Shown here piece after piece: positions 1 through 7,469 of a stretch of 64,000 nt of DNA. The stretch comes from Aestuariibaculum lutulentum (GTDB lineage: Bacteria > Bacteroidota > Bacteroidia > Flavobacteriales > Flavobacteriaceae), in contig NZ_CP136709.1 in the NCBI RefSeq assembly GCF_032926325.1, positions 2,574,501 to 2,638,500 on the forward strand. The letters run 5' to 3'. Each line of letters begins with the position of its first letter. The first letter of the stretch is position 1. The notes below the pieces were generated by a model, which was given only the letters and a program-made list of their open reading frames with translations, was not told the DNA's origin and did no database searches. The translations under genes and the position numbers were made by a program.

Positions 1-384
1 AACCGAGTCGTAGCGTTTCTTTTTCCATCCAGAAACCAAATCGAAACGATCTTTGGTTATCATGTCATATAGTTCTGGAATTTCGTCCGGGTTATCCTGT
101 AAATCGGCATCCATGGTAATTACGACATCGCCTTGTGCTTTTTCGAAACCGGCATGCAGGGCCTGAGATTTGCCAAAGTTTTTAGCAAAACGAATGCCTT
201 TTACACTTTCGTTTTGTTTCGATAATTGTTGTATAATTTTCCAGGAATCGTCGGTACTACCATCATCAATAAATAGGATTTCGTACGAAAAACGATTGGA
301 TTGCATAACCTTTGCAATCCAATCATGTAATTCTGTTAAAGATTCTTGTTCGTTAAGTAGTGGTATGACTACTGATATATTCAT
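1..384 (-). CDS. Glycosyltransferase family 2, partial (3' end beyond window)
   Basis: The gene starts at an ATG at 384 and reads to the window edge without a stop, giving 128 codons. The visible part is the N-terminal GT-A catalytic domain of a GT2 enzyme: it opens with MNISVVIPLLNEQESL, has an acidic FIDDGSTDDS nucleotide-sugar motif near residue 40, and the metal-binding TMDADLQDNP motif near residue 95. This pattern matches the dolichyl-phosphate-mannose synthase / polyprenyl-phosphate glycosyltransferase branch, which loads sugars on lipid carriers at the inner membrane. The acceptor cannot be judged because the C-terminal half, where membrane helices would lie, is outside the window. 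It lies 42 bp downstream of the DUF4199 gene on the same strand and is probably co-transcribed with it. Confidence 0.9.
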   Translation of the reverse strand, partial: MNISVVIPLLNEQESLTELHDWIAKVMQSNRFSYEILFIDDGSTDDSWKIIQQLSKQNESVKGIRFAKNFGKSQALHAGFEKAQGDVVITMDADLQDNPDEIPELYDMITKDRFDLVSGWKKKRYDSV

Positions 385-426
385 TTAAAGACTTTCAGAT
401 ATTTGTAAAAATCAAAAATACTTAAA

Positions 427-960
427 TTATTCAATGGCTGGCTTACTTTTTTTCATTGCCGCTGCAACTATAAGGCCTATGACCGCGAAAAAAATTAAAC
501 TTTGAGCTAAAGATTTTAATTGTATTCCCAATGAAAAGGTGTCTTGACTCTCTATTTCTTCAATTTTTTCAGAAATAATTTCTGCTGGTGCCCCAGCATT
601 TTTTAACATGCCAACGGTGTTTTCTATCAATAAGTTTTTTACTTCAATGGCAGCATCAGTATCTATAAAGTTAAATAAGATTATAGTTATAAGTGTACTA
701 ACCATTATACCTATAGCAACAGGAATAAAAAAACCAGAAAATGCTTCTTTGAAGCTTAAAAACCCATTTTGTAAGCTTTTTATTTTTGCTGTGGAGAATA
801 TCCCATAACCAATTATAAACAACGGAATAATTAAAGTGATAACCCAAAGGTTAACTAATAAGTCGCGCTTAAATAAGTAAGCAACTGCTGTATATAACGT
901 TAAAAGAGCTCCTAAAATCAATCCTAAATTAGTAGCTATAGATTTTAAAGATTTTTCCAT
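427..960 (-). CDS. DUF4199 domain membrane protein
   Basis: A 177-residue integral membrane protein with about four hydrophobic helices (roughly residues 12-30, 34-55, 72-100 and 150-168). A polar, acidic loop (about residues 101-148) lies between helices 3 and 4, and the C-terminus is basic (AAAMKKSKP). Length, topology and the segment around LQNGFLSFKEAF fit the DUF4199 family, which is common in Bacteroidota and has no assigned function. It is the first gene of a probable two-gene transcript with the downstream GT2 glycosyltransferase, so a role near the lipid-linked sugar step is possible but is only inferred from context. A TAnnTTTG box at 999-1006 gives a leader of about 33 nt. Confidence 0.8.
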   Translation of the reverse strand: MEKSLKSIATNLGLILGALLTLYTAVAYLFKRDLLVNLWVITLIIPLFIIGYGIFSTAKIKSLQNGFLSFKEAFSGFFIPVAIGIMVSTLITIILFNFIDTDAAIEVKNLLIENTVGMLKNAGAPAEIISEKIEEIESQDTFSLGIQLKSLAQSLIFFAVIGLIVAAAMKKSKPAIE

Positions 961-998
961 ATTTTTGCGTTTATAAGGTAAGTTGAATGATTAGTTGT

Positions 999-1006
999 CA
1001 AAGATA
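999..1006 (-). promoter_or_regulatory. -7 promoter element of the DUF4199/GT2 operon
   Basis: Read on the minus strand the box is TATCTTTG, an exact match to the Bacteroidota -7 consensus TAnnTTTG. The start codon lies 38 nt downstream. No convincing -33 TTTG is present at the usual spacing. Confidence 0.6.
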
Positions 1007-1050
1007 GAAAATCGTTACAATTTAAATCTAAATAAAAAATATTAAAAAGT

Positions 1051-1081
1051 ATTGGTAGTTTGTAAAAAATGCTTATTTTTG
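1051..1081 (+). promoter_or_regulatory. Promoter of rpmE2 (L31)
   Basis: ATTG at 1051-1054 is followed after 19 bp by TATTTTTG at 1074-1081, the expected -33/-7 arrangement of a Bacteroidota housekeeping promoter. The element contains the upstream in-frame ATG at 1069, so that ATG cannot be the start of L31. Confidence 0.75.
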
Positions 1082-1116
1082 CACTTCCAAAATTGAACAG
1101 AATAAAAGCTTTAGCG

Positions 1117-1368
1117 ATGAAAAAAAGTATACATCCAGAAAATTATAGAATAGTAGCATTCAAAGATATGTCTAACGAAGATGTATTTTTAACTAAGTCT
1201 ACAGCAAACACTAACGAAACTATTGAGGTTGATGGTGTTGAGTATCCACTTGTAAAAATGGAGATTTCAAGAACATCGCACCCATTCTACACTGGTAAAT
1301 CTAAATTAGTAGATACTGCTGGTCGTATTGATAAATTCAAAAACAAATACGCTAAGTTTAGCAAATAA
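1117..1368 (+). CDS. rpmE2: 50S ribosomal protein L31 type B
   Basis: An 83-residue protein beginning MKKSIHPENYRIVAFKDMS and ending in a basic tail. It is a component of the large ribosomal subunit at the intersubunit bridge. It has no cysteine at all, so it lacks the CxxC zinc pair of the C+ form and belongs to the zinc-independent type B paralogue. In other bacteria this form can replace the zinc form when zinc is scarce; whether this genome also has a C+ form cannot be seen here. The ATG at 1117 was chosen because the in-frame ATG at 1069 lies inside the promoter and would add a non-homologous extension. The gene is monocistronic, with its own promoter and terminator. Confidence 0.96.
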   Translation: MKKSIHPENYRIVAFKDMSNEDVFLTKSTANTNETIEVDGVEYPLVKMEISRTSHPFYTGKSKLVDTAGRIDKFKNKYAKFSK

Positions 1369-1390
1369 TCTTAGTACTTTATATAATATT

Positions 1391-1425
1391 AAAAGCCTTC
1401 AATATTTTATGTTGAAGGCTTTTTT
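1391..1425 (+). terminator. Rho-independent terminator of rpmE2
   Basis: A 12-bp perfect stem (AAAAGCCTTCAA paired with its complement) with a 9-nt loop is followed by a T-run, starting 22 nt after the L31 stop. Confidence 0.85.
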
Positions 1426-1442
1426 GTTTTCGTTAATTAAGC

Positions 1443-1450
1443 TATTTTTG
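1443..1450 (+). promoter_or_regulatory. -7 promoter element of the GlmU-like gene
   Basis: TATTTTTG matches TAnnTTTG exactly and lies 50 bp before the ATG at 1501, directly after the rpmE2 terminator. Confidence 0.55.
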
Positions 1451-1475
1451 GGATGCCAAAACACAGGTTGTTTAG

Positions 1476-1489
1476 GTATTAATTAATAC
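1476..1489 (+). promoter_or_regulatory. 14-bp perfect palindrome in the leader of the GlmU-like gene
   Basis: GTATTAATTAATAC is a perfect palindrome located between the -7 box at 1443-1450 and the ATG at 1501. TTAGG and CCTAA half-sites flank it asymmetrically (about 1472-1476 and 1492-1496). It could be an operator, but AT-rich palindromes of this kind also arise by chance in such a genome. Confidence 0.3.
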
Positions 1490-1500
1490 GTCCTAACGTT

Positions 1501-2676
1501 ATGAACTACATCCTTTTTGATGGTCCGTCCAGAAATAATTTACTCCCTTTTACTTTTACACGTCCGGTAGCAGATATAAGAATTGGTATTTTAACCATTC
1601 GCGAAAAATGGGAAACCTTTTTAGATTCTACCACTACTACGGTAACGGAAGACTATTTGTCTGATAAATACCCCATGGTAGAGATGGACGAAAACATTAT
1701 GATTAATGCGTCGTTTTTACCAAATTTTGAATTGGTAGAAATGGTGAAAGATTTACAGGAAAATCAGGCGATTTTTAAAGATGAAGATGTTATTGCATTT
1801 TATACCAAGGATACTCAGGATGATATTAATTTTGAGAATTATGAAGCTTTAGAGTTTCATGATGAATTGATTAAAGTTGAAAACACCTGGGATATATTTT
1901 CTAAAAACGGAGAAGCTATACAGGAAGATTTTAACCTGTTAACTAAAGGAAGACGCTCGCAACCAATTCCATCAAGTTGCAACATTATTGCAGCTGAAAA
2001 TATATTTATTGAAGAAGGGGCTAAGCTTGAGTTTGTAACCCTAAACGCGAGTAGCGGACCAATTTATATTAGTAAAGACGCCGAAATAATGGAAGGGTCT
2101 TTAATTCGCGGACCTTTCTCGTTAGGGCAATCTTCTACAGTTAAAATGGGAGCTAAAATTTATGGGCCAACCACGGTAGGGCCTAGCAGTACAGTTGGAG
2201 GAGAGGTTAAGAACTCTGTTATTTTTGGGTATTCCAATAAAGGTCATGAAGGGTATTTAGGGAATTCTGTATTGGGGGAGTGGTGTAATTTAGGGGCCGA
2301 TACCAATAATTCTAACCTTAAAAATAATTACGCTGAAGTTAGACTATGGAATTATGAAACCGAAGGTTTTGCAAGAACAGGATTGCAGTTTTGTGGTTTA
2401 ATGATGGGAGATCACAGTAAATGTGGTATCAATACCATGTTTAATACAGGTACAGTAGTTGGGGTAAGTGCTAATATTTTTGGAAGTGGATTCCCAAGAA
2501 ATTTTGTGCCAAGTTATAGTTGGGGTGGAAGCGCCGGATTTACAACCTACACAACCAAAAAGGCTTTTGAAGTGATGGAAGTGGTCATGTCTAGACGTAA
2601 TTTGTCTTTAACAGAGCAGGATAAGGCTATTTTTGAACACATTTTTGAAGAAACAGCGAAGTACAGACGTCAATAG
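1501..2676 (+). CDS. GlmU-like putative UDP-GlcNAc pyrophosphorylase / GlcN-1-P acetyltransferase
   Basis: A 391-residue protein with a nucleotidyltransferase-like N-terminal half and a left-handed beta-helix C-terminal half of hexapeptide repeats (about residues 165-350, e.g. GSLIRGPFSLG, GPTTVGPSSTVGGEV). The N-terminus (FDGPSRNNLLPFTFTRPVADIRIG) replaces the classical GlmU loop with the form seen in the alternative bacterial GlmU family of Bacteroidota. By family it would make UDP-N-acetylglucosamine for peptidoglycan and lipopolysaccharide. The fold is clear; the bifunctional activity is inferred from the family. It is a single-gene unit, with a -7 box upstream and a hairpin terminator downstream. 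Confidence 0.85.
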   Translation: MNYILFDGPSRNNLLPFTFTRPVADIRIGILTIREKWETFLDSTTTTVTEDYLSDKYPMVEMDENIMINASFLPNFELVEMVKDLQENQAIFKDEDVIAFYTKDTQDDINFENYEALEFHDELIKVENTWDIFSKNGEAIQEDFNLLTKGRRSQPIPSSCNIIAAENIFIEEGAKLEFVTLNASSGPIYISKDAEIMEGSLIRGPFSLGQSSTVKMGAKIYGPTTVGPSSTVGGEVKNSVIFGYSNKGHEGYLGNSVLGEWCNLGADTNNSNLKNNYAEVRLWNYETEGFARTGLQFCGLMMGDHSKCGINTMFNTGTVVGVSANIFGSGFPRNFVPSYSWGGSAGFTTYTTKKAFEVMEVVMSRRNLSLTEQDKAIFEHIFEETAKYRRQ

Positions 2677-2705
2677 ATTTTTCAGGAGAATTAAAAATCA
2701 TTTTC

Positions 2706-2713
2706 TATATTTG
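2706..2713 (+). promoter_or_regulatory. -7-like element before the 110-residue membrane protein gene
   Basis: TATATTTG is an exact TAnnTTTG match 60 bp upstream of the ATG at 2773. It directly abuts the terminator hairpin at 2715-2751, so a transcript from here would start inside the stem. It may be fortuitous. Confidence 0.35.
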
Positions 2714-2714
2714 A

Positions 2715-2751
2715 GAGAAATACCTTATTTTTAAAGGTGTTTCTCTTTTTT
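2715..2751 (+). terminator. Rho-independent terminator after the GlmU-like gene
   Basis: A 12-bp stem (GAGAAATACCTT with one T-G wobble), a 7-nt AT loop and a T-run, starting 38 nt after the stop codon. Confidence 0.8.
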
Positions 2752-2772
2752 ATTTAATTCTATCTGTTACTT

Positions 2773-3105
2773 ATGTTAGGTATCTTTTTTATTTATTTTA
2801 TCGGCAAAAAGTTTTATGAATTAGCCGGTCGGTACAATCAGAATCAATGGTTGTTTGCTATTTTGAGTATTGTTGTGTATTACGCCTCAATGGTACTTTT
2901 TGTAATCGGATTAGTTATTCTTGATGAATTTGTATTCAACTGGTATATTGATTGGGATAATAATTCGTCTATAAGCTATTTAGGGATACCTGTTGGTTTG
3001 CTAACGCTTTATGGATTTTATAAATTCTTAGAATCTCGTTGGAAAAATAATGTTGTAATTATAAAGGATGAAATTCAGGATATAGGCAAAAGCATTGATA
3101 ATTAA
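2773..3105 (+). CDS. Small membrane protein of unknown function
   Basis: A 110-residue protein with three predicted hydrophobic segments (about residues 1-17, 27-52 and 70-86), an extra-membrane patch rich in Asp/Asn (WDNNSS) and a charged C-terminal tail (KDEIQDIGKSIDN). I recognise no named domain; proteins with this GKKFYELA-R-N start occur in flavobacteria as conserved hypotheticals. Its stop overlaps by 4 bp the stop region of the convergent solute-binding protein gene, so no terminator separates the two. Reality is supported by the complete frame, the coherent membrane topology and a TAnnTTTG box upstream. Its function is unknown. Confidence 0.65.
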   Translation: MLGIFFIYFIGKKFYELAGRYNQNQWLFAILSIVVYYASMVLFVIGLVILDEFVFNWYIDWDNNSSISYLGIPVGLLTLYGFYKFLESRWKNNVVIIKDEIQDIGKSIDN

Positions 3106-4727
3106 TCGTGCTTTACTTTTTTTGCCTGTTTTAAGTTTAATAAATTGATTGGGTTAATGCCTAAATCCATTACATTTTTTCTGGTAAATCTAACAACTTC
3201 GTCATAAAACATAACAACTACCGGGGCTTGTTGCATGACCAAGCTATCCATTTTAGTGTACAGCTGTTTTCGGTTTTCGGTATTTGTTTCTTTAAAAGCC
3301 TGTTCGTATAAAGTATCGAATGATTCACTTTTAAAGTGCGTATAATTTGGTCCGTTGGGAGCAAAGTTTTTACTGTAAAATAGCGATAAGTAATTTTCTG
3401 CATCAGGATAATCGGCCACCCAACTGGCTCTAAACATATCTAATTTCCCATTTGCTTTAGCGTCTTTTAGAGTAGCCGCAGGAATAACATCAACATGAAC
3501 CTGTAATCCTGTTTTTTGAATTTCCCGCTGAATATATTCACAAAAACTTAAATAGTTGCTGGTTGTTGTGATGGTAATTTCAGGGTTTTCTATACCGGTT
3601 TCAGCTTTAAATTTAGTAACCAGATCTTTGGCTTTTTCGGGTTGGTAAGTAAATCCGATATTATCATTGTAGCCAGGTAAGCCTTTTGGGATAAATCCAC
3701 CGTTTGCCGGAATACCAATGCCATTACGCAGGTAAATCATCATTTTATTTCTGTCAAAACCATAATTTACCGCTTTTCTGATGTATTCAGACTGTATTTC
3801 AGTAACTTCAGCATCCATATAGAACGCTAAATATTCAGTGTTTAAATAGGGGCCACGAATCATATTAACCTCAGATTTATACAAATCTCGTAACTTCCCG
3901 TCGGCAGTCAGTATTTCATCTTTGTACGACGCATCCAATCCCGAAACGAAATCAATGTTTCCTTGAGCAAATTGTAAAAATTCACTTTGCTTGTCCGGTA
4001 AAAACGTAATGGCTATAGCTTCAAGATACGGTAGTTTATTTCCGTTTGTATCTTTTTCAAAATAGTTTTCGTTCTTTCTGAATACCAGTTTTATATTTTC
4101 CTCCCAGCGTTTGAATTTAAAAGGTCCGGTGCCTATGGGGTTAGATCTGAAATCGCTACCATAAAATTCTACAATTTCTTTAGGCACCACGCTACAGTAT
4201 TTCATGGTTAGTAGACCAAGAAAGGCAGGAAATGGTTGTTTTAAGGTTATTTGAAAAAGGGTGTCATTAACAGCTTTAAAGTTGTTGACTTTATTTAAAA
4301 CCCAGCTTCCCGGAGAAGCAACTTGTTTGTCAAGTAATCTGTTCAGGCTATATTCAAAATCTGCTGCAGTAACAGTTCTTATGGAATCTTTTCCGAAGCG
4401 TTCGTGTTTATGAAACCTAACATCGTTACGAAGTGAGAAGTTGTAAGTTAAGGCATCTTCAGAAATGGTCCAGCTTTTTGCAATACAAGGTAATACCTGC
4501 ATGTCGTCATCCATTTGAACTAACCCGTTAAAAAGTTGATTAGTAGCCCAGATATCGGCAATGTCTTTTGAAAAGGCAGGGTCTAAAGAACCAATGTTTT
4601 TGTGTTCGTTATATTTAAAAACTAAATGATCTCGATTGTTTTTTTGTTTAGAATCACATGAAAAGCATAAAAGAATTGCTGTAAAACAATTTAATAAAAC
4701 GAAAATACGAGTTTGTTTTTTTTTCAC
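3102..4727 (-). CDS. Family 5 ABC transporter substrate-binding lipoprotein (oligopeptide/dipeptide type)
   Basis: A 541-residue extracytoplasmic solute-binding protein of the SBP_bac_5 class. The N-terminus MKKKQTRIFVLLNCF, then LLCFSC with a lipidation Cys, is a lipoprotein signal. The family signature region NIGSLDPAFSKDIADIWATN lies in the first 60 residues of the mature protein, and YGFDRNKMM marks the middle domain. It would bind peptides outside the cytoplasm for an ABC importer; no permease or ATPase gene is adjacent. I place the start at a GTG at 4727. A TTG at 4751 is also in frame, but it is part of the -7 box TATTTTTG (4749-4756) and cannot be translated from that promoter. The GTG gives a compact signal peptide and a leader of about 15 nt. 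Confidence 0.88.
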   Translation of the reverse strand: MKKKQTRIFVLLNCFTAILLCFSCDSKQKNNRDHLVFKYNEHKNIGSLDPAFSKDIADIWATNQLFNGLVQMDDDMQVLPCIAKSWTISEDALTYNFSLRNDVRFHKHERFGKDSIRTVTAADFEYSLNRLLDKQVASPGSWVLNKVNNFKAVNDTLFQITLKQPFPAFLGLLTMKYCSVVPKEIVEFYGSDFRSNPIGTGPFKFKRWEENIKLVFRKNENYFEKDTNGNKLPYLEAIAITFLPDKQSEFLQFAQGNIDFVSGLDASYKDEILTADGKLRDLYKSEVNMIRGPYLNTEYLAFYMDAEVTEIQSEYIRKAVNYGFDRNKMMIYLRNGIGIPANGGFIPKGLPGYNDNIGFTYQPEKAKDLVTKFKAETGIENPEITITTTSNYLSFCEYIQREIQKTGLQVHVDVIPAATLKDAKANGKLDMFRASWVADYPDAENYLSLFYSKNFAPNGPNYTHFKSESFDTLYEQAFKETNTENRKQLYTKMDSLVMQQAPVVVMFYDEVVRFTRKNVMDLGINPINLLNLKQAKKVKHD

Positions 4728-4748
4728 ATTGGTAGTATTAAGGTGTTT

Positions 4749-4756
4749 CAAAAATA
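4749..4756 (-). promoter_or_regulatory. -7 promoter element of the SBP_bac_5 gene
   Basis: The minus strand reads TATTTTTG. The box overlaps an in-frame TTG and so fixes the likely GTG start at 4727. Confidence 0.6.
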
Positions 4757-4929
4757 GCAGTTTTGTGTTCTATATCTAAATTATTTTTAAGGTTTCATTG
4801 ATGATTTTAGTGACTTTTTAAGAAAATGTGTGTCCTAATTAATGGTTAAGCAAATTTGCTATTATTGGCAAATCCTATTTTCAAGTCTCTCACTGTGGAC
4901 TTATAATTTATGTTATGTCCTGAAATTCG

Positions 4930-4959
4930 GAGCGTTTCGATTAGAAACGCTCTTTTTTT
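4930..4959 (+). terminator. Orphan Rho-independent terminator upstream of mtaB
   Basis: GAGCGTTTC (4930-4938), a 5-nt loop and its perfect complement (4944-4952) are followed by seven T. It reads only in the plus direction, yet no plus-strand gene lies between it and the divergent gene at 4727. It abuts the mtaB -7 box. It may end a small transcript from about 4757-4930 or block read-through from the region upstream. Confidence 0.75.
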
Positions 4960-4961
4960 CT

Positions 4962-4969
4962 TATCTTTG
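4962..4969 (+). promoter_or_regulatory. -7 promoter element of mtaB
   Basis: TATCTTTG matches the consensus exactly; the ATG at 4988 follows 18 nt later. The -33 region would fall in the loop and 3' arm of the upstream terminator hairpin. Confidence 0.65.
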
Positions 4970-4987
4970 CACGTTTTTAAAAAGGTT

Positions 4988-6319
4988 ATGGATTCAAGAA
5001 AGAAGGTAGCATTTTATACGTTAGGCTGTAAACTTAATTTTTCGGAAACTTCAACAATTGCAAGAAGTTTTTCTGAAGAAGGGTTCGATCGTGTGGATTT
5101 TTCTGAAAATGCAGATATATATGTGATAAATACGTGTTCGGTAACTGAAAATGCCGATAAGCGTTTTAAAAGTATCGTGAAGCAGGCACAGAAGATAAAC
5201 CCAGATGCTTTTGTTGCTGCCGTAGGATGTTATGCCCAATTGAAACCTCAGGAATTAGCCGATGTAGATGGGGTAGATTTGGTTTTAGGAGCTACAGAAA
5301 AATTTAAAATCACCGATTATCTTAACGATTTAACTAAGAACGATTTAGGGGAAGTGCATTCCTGTGAGATTGAAGAAGCCGATTTTTATGTAGGTAGTTA
5401 TTCTATTGGAGACAGAACACGTGCCTTTTTAAAAGTTCAGGATGGTTGTGATTACAAGTGTACTTATTGTACAATTCCTTTAGCACGTGGTATTTCCAGA
5501 AGTGACACTATGGAAAATGTGCTTAAAAACGCCAGAGAAATTTCAGCTCAAAATATTAAAGAAATCGTTTTAACAGGTGTAAATATTGGTGATTACGGAA
5601 AAGGAGAATTTGGTAATAAAAAACACGAGCATACCTTTTTAGATCTGGTTACCGAACTGGATAAAGTAGATGGTATTGAGCGTTTACGAATTTCATCTAT
5701 CGAACCTAACTTATTGAAAAACGAAACAATTGATTTGGTTTCAAAATCCAGAGCTTTTGTGCCGCATTTTCACGTGCCATTACAAAGCGGAAGTAACGAT
5801 ATACTAAGGAAAATGAAGCGCCGTTACATGCGTGAGTTATATGTAGATCGTGTTTCAAAAATCAAAGAAGTGATGCCGCACGCCTGTATTGGGGTTGATG
5901 TTATTGTTGGTTTTCCAGGGGAAACAGATGAACATTTCTTAGAAACCTATAACTTTTTAAATGAACTGGATATTTCATACCTGCATGTGTTTACGTATTC
6001 AGAGCGTGATAATACGGAGGCAGCCGAAATGGATGGCGTGGTAGCTAATAATGTACGTTCTAAGCGTAGTAAAATGTTACGAGGTTTATCGGTTAAAAAG
6101 CGTCGTGCATTTTATGAAAGTCAGATAGGAACCACGAGAACTGTGCTTTTTGAAGGTGAAAATAAAGAGGGCTATATTCACGGATTTACAGAAAATTACG
6201 TAAAAGTAAAAGCGCCTTGGAATCCGGAATTGGTCAATACTCTACACGAAGTGAAGTTAACCAAAATTGATACAGATGGCTTGGTAAGGTTTGAATTTAC
6301 CAACGAATTGGCAGTTTAA
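4988..6319 (+). CDS. mtaB: tRNA t6A37 methylthiotransferase MtaB
   Basis: A 443-residue radical-SAM methylthiotransferase that converts t6A at position 37 of ANN-decoding tRNAs to ms2t6A. The N-terminal UPF0004 domain carries the three cluster cysteines Cys14 (TLGCKLN), Cys50 (NTCSVTENAD) and Cys81 (GCYAQ). The radical-SAM CxxxCxxC is Cys154-Cys158-Cys161 (DGCDYKCTYC), and a TRAM-like domain ends the protein. TLGCKLNFSE and CTIPLARG are typical of MtaB rather than MiaB or RimO. The ATG at 4988 is preferred over an in-frame ATG at 4910 because 4910 lies upstream of the promoter and terminator hairpin. Confidence 0.95.
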   Translation: MDSRKKVAFYTLGCKLNFSETSTIARSFSEEGFDRVDFSENADIYVINTCSVTENADKRFKSIVKQAQKINPDAFVAAVGCYAQLKPQELADVDGVDLVLGATEKFKITDYLNDLTKNDLGEVHSCEIEEADFYVGSYSIGDRTRAFLKVQDGCDYKCTYCTIPLARGISRSDTMENVLKNAREISAQNIKEIVLTGVNIGDYGKGEFGNKKHEHTFLDLVTELDKVDGIERLRISSIEPNLLKNETIDLVSKSRAFVPHFHVPLQSGSNDILRKMKRRYMRELYVDRVSKIKEVMPHACIGVDVIVGFPGETDEHFLETYNFLNELDISYLHVFTYSERDNTEAAEMDGVVANNVRSKRSKMLRGLSVKKRRAFYESQIGTTRTVLFEGENKEGYIHGFTENYVKVKAPWNPELVNTLHEVKLTKIDTDGLVRFEFTNELAV

Positions 6320-6415
6320 TGTTTAGTTAATCTGAAAAAACAGACAACTCAACTGTTTTTTTCTGTAGTTTGGGCGTTTACCATATATTTTAGCGCATGT
6401 AATGTCCCAAATTAT

Positions 6416-6922
6416 ATGAAATCATTGATTCCGATACTATTTATATTTCTTGCATTATTTACAAGCTGTAACACAGAGTCTGTAGATGTTAACGACAATG
6501 CTGTTGAAGGAACTTGGAAGTTAACCTCCTGGACCGTTGGTATTCCTGTCGATTTAAATGAAGATTCTGTTTTCAGTGCTAATCTTATAGAAGAGGTTTC
6601 TTGTGAGAGTTTGGAAACATTAACGTTTTCTGTTGACGGAACTGTGGTGTCAAATTTAACTTTTAACCCGAGTGTTATGATTAGCCTGAACGAAACTTTA
6701 GGTGTATATGTATATCAGGTGCAGTGTGATAATGAAGGTTCTATAGGTTTCGCTGCGTCATATGAGCATAAGGGCTCAAGTGTTTTTATTAATGAACGAG
6801 AAGCGGTTGTTAGTGGTAATACATTAACAATGATTTATAAAAATGCTCAGAAGATTCACAATATTGCTAAAACCGATATTTTAGAAACAAAAGATATTAC
6901 GTTGGTTTATACAAGACTTTAA
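6416..6922 (+). CDS. Lipocalin-like lipoprotein
   Basis: A 168-residue protein with a lipoprotein signal (MKSLIPILFIFLALFTSC, lipid Cys18) followed by the lipocalin-like opening VEGTWKLTSWTVG. This opening is typical of small Bacteroidota outer-surface lipoproteins with an eight-stranded calycin fold. The rest alternates short beta-like segments and ends in DITLVYTRL. A ligand cannot be inferred. Two cysteines at about residues 61 and 104 could form a disulfide. It stands alone between mtaB (same strand, 96 bp upstream) and a bidirectional terminator. Confidence 0.7.
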   Translation: MKSLIPILFIFLALFTSCNTESVDVNDNAVEGTWKLTSWTVGIPVDLNEDSVFSANLIEEVSCESLETLTFSVDGTVVSNLTFNPSVMISLNETLGVYVYQVQCDNEGSIGFAASYEHKGSSVFINEREAVVSGNTLTMIYKNAQKIHNIAKTDILETKDITLVYTRL

Positions 6923-6942
6923 GAATCAAATTAGATATAAAG

Positions 6943-6974
6943 AAAAATCCAAAACCTTAAAGTTTTGGATTTTT
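6943..6974. terminator. Bidirectional Rho-independent terminator
   Basis: A 13-bp perfect stem, AAAAATCCAAAAC and its complement, has a 6-nt loop and A/T runs on both sides. It serves the lipocalin-like gene (plus) and the GNAT-like gene (minus), which converge here. Confidence 0.85.
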
Positions 6975-6995
6975 TTATGTTTTAAATTTTAAAAA

Positions 6996-7292
6996 TTAAA
7001 TTCTAACACCAACCGGCAGCATGCGCTTGTATTTTCGGTTGCTTCTCACAAACTTAGCTATTTCAGGACTTGTAGGAACAACGCTTAAATTGCGTTCTTC
7101 AATTGATTTAAACACAGCTTCTAAAAATTCTTTCCTGAATTCATCATCTTTAATCTGTTCAGGAATGATAAGCTTGGTTAAAAAAATTTTTCGTTCTTGA
7201 AGTGAGTACTCAATCTTAGCTAAGTGGCTATCAATTTTCAGTTCAAACTGACGTAAAAAATCATTGTCTACTAATTCTGCGGCATCAATCAT
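6996..7292 (-). CDS. Small GNAT-like protein (YjdJ/Acetyltransf_CG type), motif-degenerate
   Basis: A 98-residue protein. Its order of elements (LAKIEYSLQERKIFLTKLIIPEQIKDDEFRKEF... then VVPTSPEIAKFVRSNRKY) parallels the short GCN5-related acetyltransferases of the YjdJ group: an A-x-IEY strand, a 'lTh/x-vPE' strand, the acetyl-CoA helix, then V-I/V-P-x-C/S and hPeY. The acetyl-CoA loop that normally reads GxG (here KDDEFRKEF) has no glycine, and the usual Cys after VxPx is replaced (PTSPE). It may therefore bind acetyl-CoA poorly or not at all. The assignment is by pattern only. It is followed by the bidirectional terminator at 6943-6974. Confidence 0.55.
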   Translation of the reverse strand: MIDAAELVDNDFLRQFELKIDSHLAKIEYSLQERKIFLTKLIIPEQIKDDEFRKEFLEAVFKSIEERNLSVVPTSPEIAKFVRSNRKYKRMLPVGVRI

Positions 7293-7429
7293 GATTGTTT
7301 TTATTTCTTAGGAATCGTTAAAAAAGTGGGTGCTATTTGTATAACTTTGTTTTGCAAGTTACGAAAAATAATCCTTAAAGGAAAGTAAATGGCGTCTTAA
7401 TGCCTTGCTGTATAAATGTTTAGTGTTTG

Positions 7430-7437
7430 TACGTTTG
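7430..7437 (+). promoter_or_regulatory. -7 promoter element of the alpha/beta hydrolase gene
   Basis: TACGTTTG is an exact match, with TTG at 7405-7407 a possible -33 (22-bp gap). It lies downstream of an in-frame ATG at 7416 and so points to the ATG at 7470. Confidence 0.55.
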
Positions 7438-7469
7438 AGGATTTTAAAATAGATAAAGTATATTTAACT

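Noticed and set aside
170..388. 72-codon plus-strand open frame at the left edge
   Set aside because: Antisense of the partial GT2 gene, whose motifs (FIDDGSTDDS, TMDADLQDNP) are unambiguous.
2706..2751. Riboswitch-like reading of the promoter plus hairpin before the 110-residue membrane protein
   Set aside because: The hairpin is explained as the terminator of the preceding gene; there is no aptamer-like conserved sequence.
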